DNA of 64,000 nt from CAWATZ01 sp963784995 (GCA_963784995.1 CAWATZ010000004.1:248001-312000); one strand, 5' to 3'. Positions 27,350 through 35,692 are shown, numbered from the stretch's first letter. The notes: generated by a model not told the origin, from the letters alone. Numbers and translations are program-made.

Positions 27350-28627
27350 TCATCTCGAATACCACGCGATCAGCCGCGCCAGGTCGCCCGACCGGCTCAT
27401 CACGCGCAGGGCGAAGCGCTGCCGCAGCGTACCCAGCATCGGGTTGAAGCCGAAGTGGTCGTCCACGATGGTCAGGACCCGGTAGATCCCCTCCTCACGC
27501 GGCAGGTCCCGGAACATCCGGCTGGCCCACAACAGCACCGGGTACGTCAGCGCCAGCAACTCGAAGCCAGCCCAGAACGACATCCCATACAAAGCCGCGC
27601 CGCAGAACTGGAGCGAGTGGACCTTGATGGTGTAGTAGCGCTCCAGCACCTCCTCGGCGGGGCCAGTGGGCGGTCCGAGTGGAGTTTCCAGCTCTTCAAA
27701 GGTCGCATCCGGGGGCAAGATCTGATGGAGGCGGGGCACCCGACCCTTGCCGCGAGCAAAGCGCCAGGCCGCGGAGAGCAGGCCGAGCCGGCCGCGCTTT
27801 TGCGGGTCGCCCTTGTTGGGGCCGTGGTCCTTGCGCAGAAACAGCGAGGCGATCTGGCGGAACAGCACCTGGCCGACCCAGCCGGGCGCCGGCAGCGTCC
27901 AGGGGTTGATCGGTGTTTCCTGGCTGGCCGTGGTCCGCAGCAGGGTCAGCAGCTCGCCCAGGCGCTGATCCTGGAGCTTGTCCAGCCGGCACTCGCGCAC
28001 CTGGTTGGCCAGGGTCAGGCATTTGCGCAGACGCAGCTCAAAGGGGTCGCGGCGATCGCGGAGGACGTCGAGCAAGACCTGGACCACGCGCAGCAGGTCG
28101 GGCCATTCGAGCCGCTGGCCGGTCTGCAAGCGGGGCGGCCGGACCAGGGTGCCGTCGGGGTTGCCCTTGAGGTTTTCGCGCTCGGCCAGCTGGCCGGCGA
28201 AGTCCTTCAGGTCTGAATCGTATTCCGAGACGGCCCGGCCCATGCTCCGGGCGGCCGAGGGGCAGGCAAAGCGAACGCCGACGCGCCAGTGGTCGGCGAC
28301 GGGGACCAGCACAAAGGGGAACAGCCGGCAGGGCAGGGGCTTGGTCTGGAACCCGAAGCGCTCGTGAATCCGGCACCGGCCCTGTTCGCTGAGGAAGACG
28401 CAACTGCCATCGGCGCGGTGGTTGAGGTAAACCCGGCGGTTCCAGGGGAGACCCACCCGGCGAAAGGGAGCCACGCCGCCCAGGTCCGCTTGCTGGTCCC
28501 AGCCCTGGGCCTCGATGCGTTTGGCCTCGTCCTCGGTGAGCCGGACCTCGTACTCCTTGCAGCAGGTGCCGGACTGGTGGCAGTCCCAGTTCTGCAAGAC
28601 GGGAAGCGGACGGATAGCCGATGGCAT
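27350..28627 (-). CDS. YkgJ-type cysteine-cluster protein
   Basis: 425 residues. The first ~110 residues hold the zinc/iron-chelating cysteine cluster typical of YkgJ/FliB-like proteins: NWDCHQSGTCCKEYEVRLTE, then DGSCVFLSEQGRCRIHERFG and KPLPCRLFPFVL. The remaining ~300 residues are an uncharacterised helical extension with hydrophobic stretches around 330-370 (FCGAALYGMSFWAGFELLAL) that may touch the membrane. Cluster proteins of this type bind metal through 8 or so Cys; their role is poorly known. It is followed by a long perfect palindrome at its 5' side and meets lexA at its 3' side. Confidence 0.8.
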   Translation of the reverse strand: MPSAIRPLPVLQNWDCHQSGTCCKEYEVRLTEDEAKRIEAQGWDQQADLGGVAPFRRVGLPWNRRVYLNHRADGSCVFLSEQGRCRIHERFGFQTKPLPCRLFPFVLVPVADHWRVGVRFACPSAARSMGRAVSEYDSDLKDFAGQLAERENLKGNPDGTLVRPPRLQTGQRLEWPDLLRVVQVLLDVLRDRRDPFELRLRKCLTLANQVRECRLDKLQDQRLGELLTLLRTTASQETPINPWTLPAPGWVGQVLFRQIASLFLRKDHGPNKGDPQKRGRLGLLSAAWRFARGKGRVPRLHQILPPDATFEELETPLGPPTGPAEEVLERYYTIKVHSLQFCGAALYGMSFWAGFELLALTYPVLLWASRMFRDLPREEGIYRVLTIVDDHFGFNPMLGTLRQRFALRVMSRSGDLARLIAWYSR

Positions 28628-28688
28628 GGCAGAGAACCAGCAAGAGACGCGATGGGGCTCCTCTCATTATACGAACATTTGCCATCGG

Positions 28689-28853
28689 TGCGCTGGGCGA
28701 CCGTATCCGTGGGTGCGCTGCGCGACCCACGGCTGGGTTATGCAACCCCTTCGGGGTAGAAAACAGGGCTCGCGTTGTCTTCCTACCCCGAAGGGGTTGC
28801 ATAACCCAGCCGTGGGTCGCGCAGCGCACCCACGGATACGGTCGCCCAGCGCA
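28689..28853. repeat. Long palindrome, perfect 70-bp arms
   Basis: Arms 28689-28758 and 28784-28853 are exact inverted copies around a 25-base loop. CAGCGCACCCACGG recurs as a direct repeat at the right edge (28822-, 28848- and 28872-). It sits between the start of the cysteine-cluster gene and the stop of the MFS gene, which are on the same strand. Confidence 0.93.
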
Positions 28854-28891
28854 CCCACGGCAACGGTCGGGCAGCGCACCCACGGGAACTT

Positions 28892-30082
28892 TCACGCGGC
28901 TTTTCGCTTCTGAGCCTCGGCATAAACCCGACGGCGCACCGGCTTGCGCTGCCGCTCGAACAGCCGCCAGGCCGCCAGGACCAGGATCCCGGCGAGGGTG
29001 CTGACGCTGAAAAGGGCGCTCTGTCCCCAGCGATCGATGGCCAGGCCGAGCAGCCAGGGGCCGATCAGGCTGCCCAGGCAGTTGCAGGCCAGATACCACG
29101 AATTGGCCGTGGCCAGCTCCGAGGCGAGTACGCGCTCGCCAATGAGCGTCAGACCCAGCGGATAGAGCAGAGCGCAGGCCGAGCCCACCGTGAACAGTAA
29201 CACGGTCAGCGGAAACGCCGCCCGGCTGAAGGGCAACAGCACCAGGCAGGCCAGGACCAGAGCGTGACAGACAAGCAGGATGCGCAGCAGTCCCAGGCGA
29301 TCGGCCAGCCAGGCACCAGGGAGTTGCACCAGCACCACGCCCACGAACAGGGCCCCGATGAGGCCGCTGGCGGCCGACTCGGAATAGCCCAGCCCGAGCA
29401 GATACACCGACAGGAACGTCAGCATCCCCCCTTCGAGGAAACCCTGCAGCCAGGCCGTGCCCAGGCTCAGGGAATGGTCATGGAAACGAAGCGGTGCCTG
29501 GCCGGCCTCCTCGGCCGGCGGAACCTGATCGAGGAAACCCCACCAGAGCAGCACCGCGGCCAGCAAGGCCGTCAGACCGCCGAGGGCAAAGGCAGAGTAC
29601 GGTGCCAGCGGATAGAGCGGCAGACCGACCATCGAGCCCAGGCCAACGCCGAGGGCCACGCTGACGGCGTAGTATGAGAAATCCCGGGCCCGGCTGCTCG
29701 GCGGAGCGTTGTGGTTGATCAGCGTCTCCATCGGCACCAGGCAGGCAGCCGTGGCCAATCCGCTGAGCAAGCGCAGCAGGAACCACAGCAAACAGCCCGA
29801 CACCCACGGAAACAGGGCCACGACGGCCGCGTCGATCACCAGGGCTCCGATCATCAGCCGGCGCACTCCGGACTGCATCAGCCGGGGAAGGAGCAGCGCG
29901 GCGACGACCACGCCCAGGTAGTAAATGCTGGTACTCAGGCCGACCATGCTGGCGCTGCAGCCGGCGTCCTTCTGCCAGAGCGAGCCGAGGGGAATGCTCA
30001 GGCCAAAGCTGAAGGCCCAGCCGGCGCTGGCCAGGCTGAACAGGAACAGGGTGCGCCGCCGGGTGAATGGGTTGATTCGCAC
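28892..30082 (-). CDS. Major facilitator superfamily transporter
   Basis: 396 residues, nearly all membrane helix; about 12 hydrophobic segments can be counted. Typical MFS loops are present: LPRLMQSGVRRLMIGALVID after helix 2 and the equivalent LADRLGLLRILLVCHAL in the second half. Motifs LLRLLSGLATAACLVPMETL and FLEGGMLTFLSVYLLGLGY place it near the YcaD/sugar-efflux type of secondary carriers. It would move a small molecule across the inner membrane using the proton gradient; the substrate cannot be told. The C-terminus is strongly basic (RRRVYAEAQKRKAA). No linked gene suggests its cargo. Confidence 0.88.
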   Translation of the reverse strand: MRINPFTRRRTLFLFSLASAGWAFSFGLSIPLGSLWQKDAGCSASMVGLSTSIYYLGVVVAALLLPRLMQSGVRRLMIGALVIDAAVVALFPWVSGCLLWFLLRLLSGLATAACLVPMETLINHNAPPSSRARDFSYYAVSVALGVGLGSMVGLPLYPLAPYSAFALGGLTALLAAVLLWWGFLDQVPPAEEAGQAPLRFHDHSLSLGTAWLQGFLEGGMLTFLSVYLLGLGYSESAASGLIGALFVGVVLVQLPGAWLADRLGLLRILLVCHALVLACLVLLPFSRAAFPLTVLLFTVGSACALLYPLGLTLIGERVLASELATANSWYLACNCLGSLIGPWLLGLAIDRWGQSALFSVSTLAGILVLAAWRLFERQRKPVRRRVYAEAQKRKAA

Positions 30083-30555
30083 CGCCGGATGACTCCTGGT
30101 TGGAGACGTGAAACTGACGAATTGGTAATGAGGATCGACCCCCCTTGCGGAGGGCTTGAGGGGTTTTGGGCGGAGTGTGCAAAGTGTGGTGAACGGACGC
30201 CTTCCGGTCGCTTCCTCGGGTACGGTCGGAACTGCGCGGGCGGCTGGTCAATCCGTGACCAGGGCTGGTCATGCGGTGGCCACGACTCTTTCTCTCTCTC
30301 CAACCGGGCTGGGGGTGCTGGGACCGACCCCTGCCGGCTTGCCCGGCAGGTGAAGCAGGTCAGCGGCTAGAAGAAGGAAAAGAAAAAGAGTTTTGTTCCC
30401 CTTCGTTTCTAGCCAGCTGACCTCCTTCACCTGCCGGGCAAGCCGGCAGGGGTCGAAAGGAGGCAGTGGTCTCGGCACGTCCTTTGCACCCTTCTTGTAC
30501 CCCACAGCGTCTCCTGCTAAGGTAGGATCTGGACCTTCCTCCCGCTGGATCGACC
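30083..30555. other. Divergent intergenic region (MFS / bat operon)
   Basis: 473 bases between two genes that read away from each other. It must hold both promoters. The only clear structure is the inverted repeat element at 30325-30455. No gene is supported. Confidence 0.5.
30325..30455. repeat. Dispersed inverted repeat element, copy B (48/49-bp arms)
   Basis: Arms 30325-30372 and 30407-30455 pair with one indel and one mismatch around a purine/pyrimidine-biased loop of ~34 bases. The outer arm CGACCCCTGCCGGCTTGCCC and the following GGCAGGTGAAG are identical to copy A at 25205-25235. Confidence 0.92.
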
Positions 30556-31617
30556 ATGCCAGAGTTTACGTCTCCCTGGTTGCTGCTGCTGTTGCTGGCG
30601 ATACCGGCCGTGCTCGCCTGGCAGCGCTGGCGGCGGCCGCGCACCCTCCGCCTGCCCGCGGTGGCGGAGTTGCCCCGGCTGTTTTCCTGGCGGGCCCGGC
30701 TGCTGCGCTGGGGAGGCCCCGGGCTGCGGCTGCTGGGGCTGGCCTTGCTGGTCGTGGCCGTGGCGGGACCGCGCTGGCCGGACCTGCGGACGCGCATCGA
30801 CACGGAGGGGATCGCCATCGTGATGGCGGTGGACGTCAGCGGCAGCATGGGGGAAAGGGACTTCGACTGGAACGATCAGCGCATCAGCCGGCTGGACGCG
30901 GTCAAGCGCGTCTTCCGGCTCTTCGTGGAGGGAGGCAAGGAGAGCGAGACGGCCGACGGCGTGGACGCCTCGGCCTTCGAGGGCCGGCCCACCGACGTGA
31001 TCGGGCTGGTCACCTTCGCCACCCGGCCGGAAACGGCGTGTCCCTTGACGCTCAGTCACTCGGTGCTGCTGCGGCTGCTCGAGGAGGAGCAGCCGAGGAC
31101 CACGCCCACGGAGTCGGAAACGAACATCAGCGACGGCATCGCCCTGGCCTTACACCGATTGCAGAGTGCCGGCGAACGGCGCAAGGTGCTGGTGCTGCTG
31201 ACCGATGGCGAACACAACGTCCAGCAGCCGCTCTCCGGCTGGACGCCGCGGCAGGCGGCCCAGGTGGCCGCCAGCCTGAACGTGCCGATCTACACCATCG
31301 ACGCCGGCAGCGACGTGCCCGTGGCCGAAGGCGGTGAAGCCCCACGGTCCGCCGCCAGCTTTGGCGAGATCCGGGCGGCGGCCGTCCAGACCTTGCAGGA
31401 CATCGCCCGGATCTCGGGAGGTAAGACCTTCGAGGCCCGTAACACGGCCGCCCTGCTCGAGGCCTGCCGGGCCATCGATCGGCTGGAGCGGAGCAGCGTT
31501 CGCAGCTTCCAGTATCGGCGGTATCATGAAGGGTATCCCTGGTTCGGCCTGACAGCCTTCCTGTGCTGGATGACCATCCTGACTCTTGAAAGGACCGTCT
31601 GGCGCCGCTTGCCCTGA
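30556..31617 (+). CDS. batA: BatA-like von Willebrand factor A membrane protein
   Basis: 353 residues. N-terminal membrane helix (WLLLLLLAIPAVLAW), second helix at ~55-75 (LRLLGLALLVVAVAGP), a VWA domain and a C-terminal helix (WFGLTAFLCWMTILTL). The MIDAS metal site is complete: Asp93-Val-Ser95-Gly-Ser97 (DVSGSMGERDF), a TNISDG Thr/Asp and LLTDGEHN. The loop containing AFEGRPTDVIGLVTFATRPE is typical of BatA. Bat proteins are part of MoxR-linked VWA systems thought to aid folding or assembly of envelope complexes and stress tolerance. It is the first gene of batA-batB-batC-batD/E; the usual MoxR ATPase gene is not in this window. Confidence 0.9.
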   Translation: MPEFTSPWLLLLLLAIPAVLAWQRWRRPRTLRLPAVAELPRLFSWRARLLRWGGPGLRLLGLALLVVAVAGPRWPDLRTRIDTEGIAIVMAVDVSGSMGERDFDWNDQRISRLDAVKRVFRLFVEGGKESETADGVDASAFEGRPTDVIGLVTFATRPETACPLTLSHSVLLRLLEEEQPRTTPTESETNISDGIALALHRLQSAGERRKVLVLLTDGEHNVQQPLSGWTPRQAAQVAASLNVPIYTIDAGSDVPVAEGGEAPRSAASFGEIRAAAVQTLQDIARISGGKTFEARNTAALLEACRAIDRLERSSVRSFQYRRYHEGYPWFGLTAFLCWMTILTLERTVWRRLP

Positions 31618-31622
31618 CCACC

Positions 31623-32678
31623 ATGACCCACTGGTTTGCTCACCCCTGGCTGTTGCTGACCCTGGCAGGTTGTTTTCCCCTGCTGATCGGGCTGCTGCTC
31701 TGGAGTTCGGCCCGGCGCCAGCGTGCTCTGCTCCAGCTGGGCCCGCGCCTGGCCCGGCTCGACGCCCTGCCCCGGCCGCGCGGCTGGATGCGCTTGCGGC
31801 GGCTGTGCCTGGCGCTGGGACTGCTCCTGCTGGGCCTGGGCCTGGCCGGTCCGCAGTGGGGCCGGGACTGGGGGCAGTCAGCCGCTCCGGGGCGCGACCT
31901 GATGGTCGTGGTCGATTGCAGCCGGAGCATGCTGGCCGAGACGCCGAGCCGGCTGGAACGGGCCCAGGCCGCTCTGCTCGACCTGGTGCGGACAGTCCAG
32001 AAGCAGGGCGGGCACCGTCTGGGGCTGGTGGTCTTTGCCGGTAAGGCCAAACTGCTCTGCCCGCTGACCCACGATTACGACCATTTCCGCTCGACCCTGT
32101 CGAGCCTGGAAAGTCAGCCCTTCAACCCGGACCTGGGTCCGGGGGCAAACAACGGCGGCGCTCCCGAGGATTCGGGAACGCGGATCGGCCTGGGGCTGCA
32201 CGAGGCGATCCGCTTCCAGGGCAAACACCTGGCCGCCCGCGACATCCTGCTGCTCTCCGACGGCGACGACCCGGCCCGGGACGGCGAATGGCAGTACGGC
32301 ATCGACGAGGCCCGCGAGCAGGGTATCCCGGTTTCCGTGGTCGGCCTGGGCGATCCGGACGATGCGTCCCCGATCCGGATTGGCGGCGAAACGCAGAAGC
32401 ACGAGGGCAAGGAAGTCCGCACCCGGCTGGAGGAGGCACCGCTGCGCAAGGTCGCCCAGGAGACGGGCGGCACGTACGTCCCGGCCCGGACGCGGGCCCT
32501 GCCGCTGGGGGAGGTGTACCTCAACCTGGTCGCCAGCCAGGCGCGGCGCGAGCAGAGCGAGGACGTGCTGCCGGTCTATCGCCAGCGCTATCCGCTCTTT
32601 CTGTTGCCGGCCTTCGCGCTGCTGCTGCTGACGCTGGTGCTGCCGGAGCAGGGCGGCAAGGGCCGGACTGTGGGGTAG
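31623..32678 (+). CDS. batB: BatB-like von Willebrand factor A membrane protein
   Basis: 351 residues, starting 5 bases after batA. Two N-terminal helices (LLLTLAGCFPLLIGLLLW and LCLALGLLLLGLGLAGP), a VWA domain with MIDAS DCSRSM, VVFAGKAKLLCPLTHDYDHF and LLLSDGDDP, and a C-terminal helix (LFLLPAFALLLLTLVLP) near the end. The domain faces the periplasm-like space in the accepted BatB model. The stop is followed at once by a palindromic repeat that reaches into batC. Confidence 0.9.
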   Translation: MTHWFAHPWLLLTLAGCFPLLIGLLLWSSARRQRALLQLGPRLARLDALPRPRGWMRLRRLCLALGLLLLGLGLAGPQWGRDWGQSAAPGRDLMVVVDCSRSMLAETPSRLERAQAALLDLVRTVQKQGGHRLGLVVFAGKAKLLCPLTHDYDHFRSTLSSLESQPFNPDLGPGANNGGAPEDSGTRIGLGLHEAIRFQGKHLAARDILLLSDGDDPARDGEWQYGIDEAREQGIPVSVVGLGDPDDASPIRIGGETQKHEGKEVRTRLEEAPLRKVAQETGGTYVPARTRALPLGEVYLNLVASQARREQSEDVLPVYRQRYPLFLLPAFALLLLTLVLPEQGGKGRTVG

Positions 32679-32693
32679 TGCAAAAAGGTGTCA

Positions 32694-32821
32694 GGCGCAA
32701 AAAGGTGTCAGGAACCGTTTCACACAATCTTCATATTCTGAGGGTTCGATGAGTCTGGACGGCAACAACACGGTTACAGGAAGAAGATTGTGTGAAACGG
32801 TTCCTGACACCTTTTTGCGCC
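32694..32821. repeat. Palindromic repeat, perfect 38-bp arms, right arm inside batC
   Basis: Arms 32694-32731 and 32784-32821 are exact inverted copies. A further partial direct copy (GCAAAAAGGTGTCAG) sits at 32680-32693. The right arm encodes residues ~12-25 of BatC (RLCETVPDTFLR). Confidence 0.93.
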
Positions 32822-33663
32822 GCCTGCTTGCCGTGGTGCTGCTCACCGGCGTGCTGCTCGCCGCGGCGCCGGCGGACGAGACCCGCACCTGGCTGCGCCG
32901 GGGAAACGAGGCGTTCCAGCGCGGCGACTACGCGGTTGCCATCTCCTGTTACGAAAAGGCCGAGCCCCGCAGTACCGATCCGGGCGAGGTCGCCTTCAAC
33001 CTGGCCACGGCACGCTACTTCCTGGCCGAGTCCAGCAGCGAGGGACGCTGGGCTCAGCTGCGCGAGGCCGAGCAGCTGTACCGCTGCTGTCTCGACCCGG
33101 AAGACCCCCGTCACTTGCAGGCCCTGTACGGACTGGGTACCTGCCTGGTGCAGTCGGCCGGCGCGCAGGGAGTCGAGGAGCTGAACCGGGCCGTGGAGTG
33201 CTTCGAGCGCTGCCTGGAGCTGGGTCATAACCCGGACCTGCTGGCCTCGGCCCGGTACAACCTTGAGGCAACGCGCTTCCGGCTGGCCCAGGTCCAGCCA
33301 CCCCCGGAGCGCAACTCCGAGACGCCGCCCAGCAATGACCAGCCCAGGTCCGACCCCCGTGATCGGCGCAATCCCAACTTTGACCCGGGCCAGGGGTTCC
33401 AGCCGGGCAGGGAACGCGGCCAGAAAGGGACCGCCGTGCCGATCAATCGCGAGCGCGGTCAGGGGGCGACCGAAACCAACGATCAGGCCGCGCCCGGCAA
33501 AAGCAACATCCCGCCCGTTCCGGACAATGCCGACCTGCCGCCGCTGTCGCCTCAGGACGCCGCCCAGCACCTGGAACAGGCCAGCCAGCGCATCCTCCAG
33601 GAAGATCGGGCCCATCGACAACGACGCGCCCGGCCGGCGCTGCCGGGTGTCCGGGATTGGTGA
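32749..33663 (+). CDS. batC: BatC-like TPR protein
   Basis: 304 residues from ATG 32749. After a repeat-derived N-terminus, a hydrophobic signal/anchor (LLAVVLLTGVLLAAAPA, ~26-42) leads to two or three TPR units: WLRRGNEAFQRGDYAVAISC, then GEVAFNLATARYFLAE and a third near LYRCCLDPEDPRHLQALYGL. The C-terminal half is a disordered Pro/Asn/Arg/Gln-rich stretch ending in an amphipathic helix (DAAQHLEQASQRILQED). This layout (TPR then charged tail) is usual for BatC, a partner of BatA/B. If the inserted palindrome is ignored, the original start may have been close to the hydrophobic segment. Confidence 0.83.
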   Translation: MSLDGNNTVTGRRLCETVPDTFLRRLLAVVLLTGVLLAAAPADETRTWLRRGNEAFQRGDYAVAISCYEKAEPRSTDPGEVAFNLATARYFLAESSSEGRWAQLREAEQLYRCCLDPEDPRHLQALYGLGTCLVQSAGAQGVEELNRAVECFERCLELGHNPDLLASARYNLEATRFRLAQVQPPPERNSETPPSNDQPRSDPRDRRNPNFDPGQGFQPGRERGQKGTAVPINRERGQGATETNDQAAPGKSNIPPVPDNADLPPLSPQDAAQHLEQASQRILQEDRAHRQRRARPALPGVRDW

Positions 33664-33675
33664 GCCGCCGGAAGA

Positions 33676-33810
33676 TGACAAGGTGACAAGGTGACAAGGT
33701 GACAAGGTGACCAAAGCAGAAGAGAGGTTGCCCTTGCGTACTTGGATGCCGGTGGTGTTGGCTGTCCTTGTCACCTTGTCACCTTGTCACCTTATCACCT
33801 TGTCACCTTG
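33676..33810. repeat. Inverted arrays of an 8-9 base unit (GTGACAAG / CTTGTCAC)
   Basis: Four to five tandem GTGACAAG units at 33676-33711 face five CTTGTCAC units at 33766-33810, about 55 bases apart, forming one long imperfect hairpin. The left array lies between batC and batD and supplies the GTG start; the right array is coding. Confidence 0.9.
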
Positions 33811-35692
33811 GGCCGCACGCGCCGATGAGGAAGATCCCGACGCCATCCCGCAGGTCGGCCGGCCGACCGGGTTGCCGTTCAGCGAGGCCAGCGGCAACTT
33901 CGTTATCGAAACCGACGTTGATCGCGACACCGTCCAGGTCGAGAAGCCGATCCAGTTCGTGCTGCGCGTCACGGCCCGGGACGTGGTCCGCAAACCGCCG
34001 CGGCGCTTGCCTCTGACCGAGCTGCCCGAATTCCAGCAGTCGTTTCACGTCGAGGACGTTCCTGACCCGACCAGCGACAGAGCCGCTTCCCAGGCGGGGC
34101 TGGTTGGGCTGGGTGCGGTGTCTGGCTGGCCGTTACTGGGCGGACTGGTTCCGCAAACCCAGTGGGAGTTCCGCTACCTGCTGCGACCGAAAAGCACCGA
34201 GGTTACCGAGGTCCCCGGCGTGCCCTTCCCGTTCTACAACCCCCGGCTTTCGCCCCGGCAGCGCTTTCAGGTGCCGTACTCCGACCCGATCCCAATCCGC
34301 GTCAAGCCGCGGGAAGTGGTGGAGATGGCGATCCAGGCACCGGAGGAGGCATTCCAGTTGGCGACAGGGCCCGGACTGCTGGCGACGGTCGAGCCGTGGT
34401 CGCTGCCGGGCTGGCCCGTCCTGGTCATGCTGGGCGTGTTACCCCCGGCCGGGTGCCTGGCGTGGTATCTGGTCTGGCGCCGGCTCTACCCCGACGCGGC
34501 CCGGCTGACCCGGCTGCGCCGCAGCCGGGCGGCGCAGCTGGCCCTGGAGCTGCTGCGCAAGGCCCCGACCGCACCCCACCTGCGGGCCCAGGCGGCGGGA
34601 CGAGCGGTGACGCGCTATCTCCGGCTGAGGCTGGACCTGCCGATCGAGGAGCCGACCCCGGGCGAGACGCTCGAGCATCTGGCCCGGCTGGGGATCTCGG
34701 AGACCGTGAGCGCCGAGGTGAGCCGGTTCTATCAGACGTGCGACAGGGCCCGGTTCGCACCGGCGCCGCCGGGGGAAGCGGCTGAACTGCCGAGTCGGGC
34801 CGCGGAATTGATCCTGGCTGTGGAGGCGGAAACAGAAAGATCGAACCACAGAGACACAGAGGCACAGAGAAGACAGCAACAAATCAATCAGTGTTGTTGT
34901 CTTCTCTGTGTCTCTGTGTCTCTGTGGTTCAATCTTTCGTCCTCCCAGGAACTCGCCGCGGAAGCCGCCAGCGCCTTTGCCGAGGGCGTGCGTCTGCGGC
35001 AAGACAGGGCCCAGGCCCGGCCGCACTTTCGCCAGGCTGCGGAGCGCTTCGAGGCCCTCTGTTCGCGCGGCGTCTCCAATCCCCTGCTCTACCGCAACCT
35101 GGGCCATTCCTGGCTGCTGGCCGGGGACTTGCCTCGGGCCATCCTGGCTTACCGCCAGGGGCTGCGGCTTCTGCCCGGCGACGCCGAGCTGCAACAGGCC
35201 CTGGAACAGGCGCGCGAACAGGTGATCTATCCGGACGGCACTCGCCTGGGCCGGCCGGCCGGCGACAACCGCCCTCCCTGGTTGCCCCGGCTGCCGGCCC
35301 ACTGGCTGTTTCTCTCGGCCGTGGTCCTTTACGTCGCCGGCTGGTCCTGCCTGGCACGCTGGCTGATGGTGGGCGGCCGCTGGCTGGTGCCGGCCAGCCT
35401 CGCCCTTGTGGGTGTGCTGGGGCTGACCGTGGTGCTGGTCGAGGAGGGCCGGCAGGAGAGAGAGCGGAGCCAGCCGCTGGTGATCGTCGCCGAGGATGGC
35501 GTGCTGCTGCGGAAGGGCGACAGCCTCCACTTCCCGCCGCGTTTTGAGACGCCGCTCAACCGGGGTGTGGAGGCCCGCCTGCTGTACCAGCGGCGCGACT
35601 GGCTTCAGATCGAACTGGGCGGCGGCGAGGTCGGCTGGGTGCCAGCCCGGCTTGTCCTGATCCTCAATAGTAGAACTGCAAACCCACCGTGA
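33707..35692 (+). CDS. BatD-BatE fusion: BatD-like domain, TPR and SH3 domain
   Basis: 661 residues from GTG 33707; ATG 33746 (residue 14) may be the real start. The signal peptide (VVLAVLVTLSPCHLITLSPW) is largely encoded by tandem repeat DNA. Residues ~45-250 are the BatD 'oxygen tolerance' beta-rich domain (FVIETDVDRDTVQVEKPIQF, RYLLRPKSTEVTEVPGVPFP), then a membrane helix near 245 and a cytoplasmic helical region to ~380. A palindromic repeat (34844-34929) then supplies an in-frame linker (SNHRDTEAQRRQQQ...), after which BatE-like parts follow: TPR (LYRNLGHSWLLAGDLPRAIL), two membrane helices and a C-terminal SH3-like domain (VIVAEDGVLLRKG ... GGEVGWVPARLVLIL). BatD and BatE are separate genes in many bacteria. 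The stop overlaps the converging BBP7 gene by 29 bases. Confidence 0.82.
   Translation: MTKAEERLPLRTWMPVVLAVLVTLSPCHLITLSPWAARADEEDPDAIPQVGRPTGLPFSEASGNFVIETDVDRDTVQVEKPIQFVLRVTARDVVRKPPRRLPLTELPEFQQSFHVEDVPDPTSDRAASQAGLVGLGAVSGWPLLGGLVPQTQWEFRYLLRPKSTEVTEVPGVPFPFYNPRLSPRQRFQVPYSDPIPIRVKPREVVEMAIQAPEEAFQLATGPGLLATVEPWSLPGWPVLVMLGVLPPAGCLAWYLVWRRLYPDAARLTRLRRSRAAQLALELLRKAPTAPHLRAQAAGRAVTRYLRLRLDLPIEEPTPGETLEHLARLGISETVSAEVSRFYQTCDRARFAPAPPGEAAELPSRAAELILAVEAETERSNHRDTEAQRRQQQINQCCCLLCVSVSLWFNLSSSQELAAEAASAFAEGVRLRQDRAQARPHFRQAAERFEALCSRGVSNPLLYRNLGHSWLLAGDLPRAILAYRQGLRLLPGDAELQQALEQAREQVIYPDGTRLGRPAGDNRPPWLPRLPAHWLFLSAVVLYVAGWSCLARWLMVGGRWLVPASLALVGVLGLTVVLVEEGRQERERSQPLVIVAEDGVLLRKGDSLHFPPRFETPLNRGVEARLLYQRRDWLQIELGGGEVGWVPARLVLILNSRTANPP
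34844..34929. repeat. Palindromic repeat inside batD/E (37-bp arms)
   Basis: Arms 34844-34880 and 34893-34929 pair with two mismatches around a 12-base loop; the sequence is built from ACAGAG/CTCTGT units. It is read through in frame as SNHRDTEAQRRQ... and ...LLCVSVSLWFNLSS. The NHRDTE / LCVSVSLWF signature is a widely dispersed bacterial repeat. Confidence 0.92.

Noticed and set aside
27350..28216. Plus-strand open frame opposite the cysteine-cluster gene
   Set aside because: The minus-strand product carries a conserved Cys cluster and normal composition; the opposite frame is an Arg/Gln/Gly-rich shadow.
28667..28879. Small open frames (~70 codons) inside the 70-bp palindrome
   Set aside because: Both strands encode nearly the same peptide because the DNA is palindromic; start signals are lacking. 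It is repeat DNA, not a gene.
25202..30455. CRISPR or tRNA interpretation of the paired inverted repeats
   Set aside because: There are only two distant copies with long arms and no regular spacers, and no cloverleaf or CCA end can be folded.
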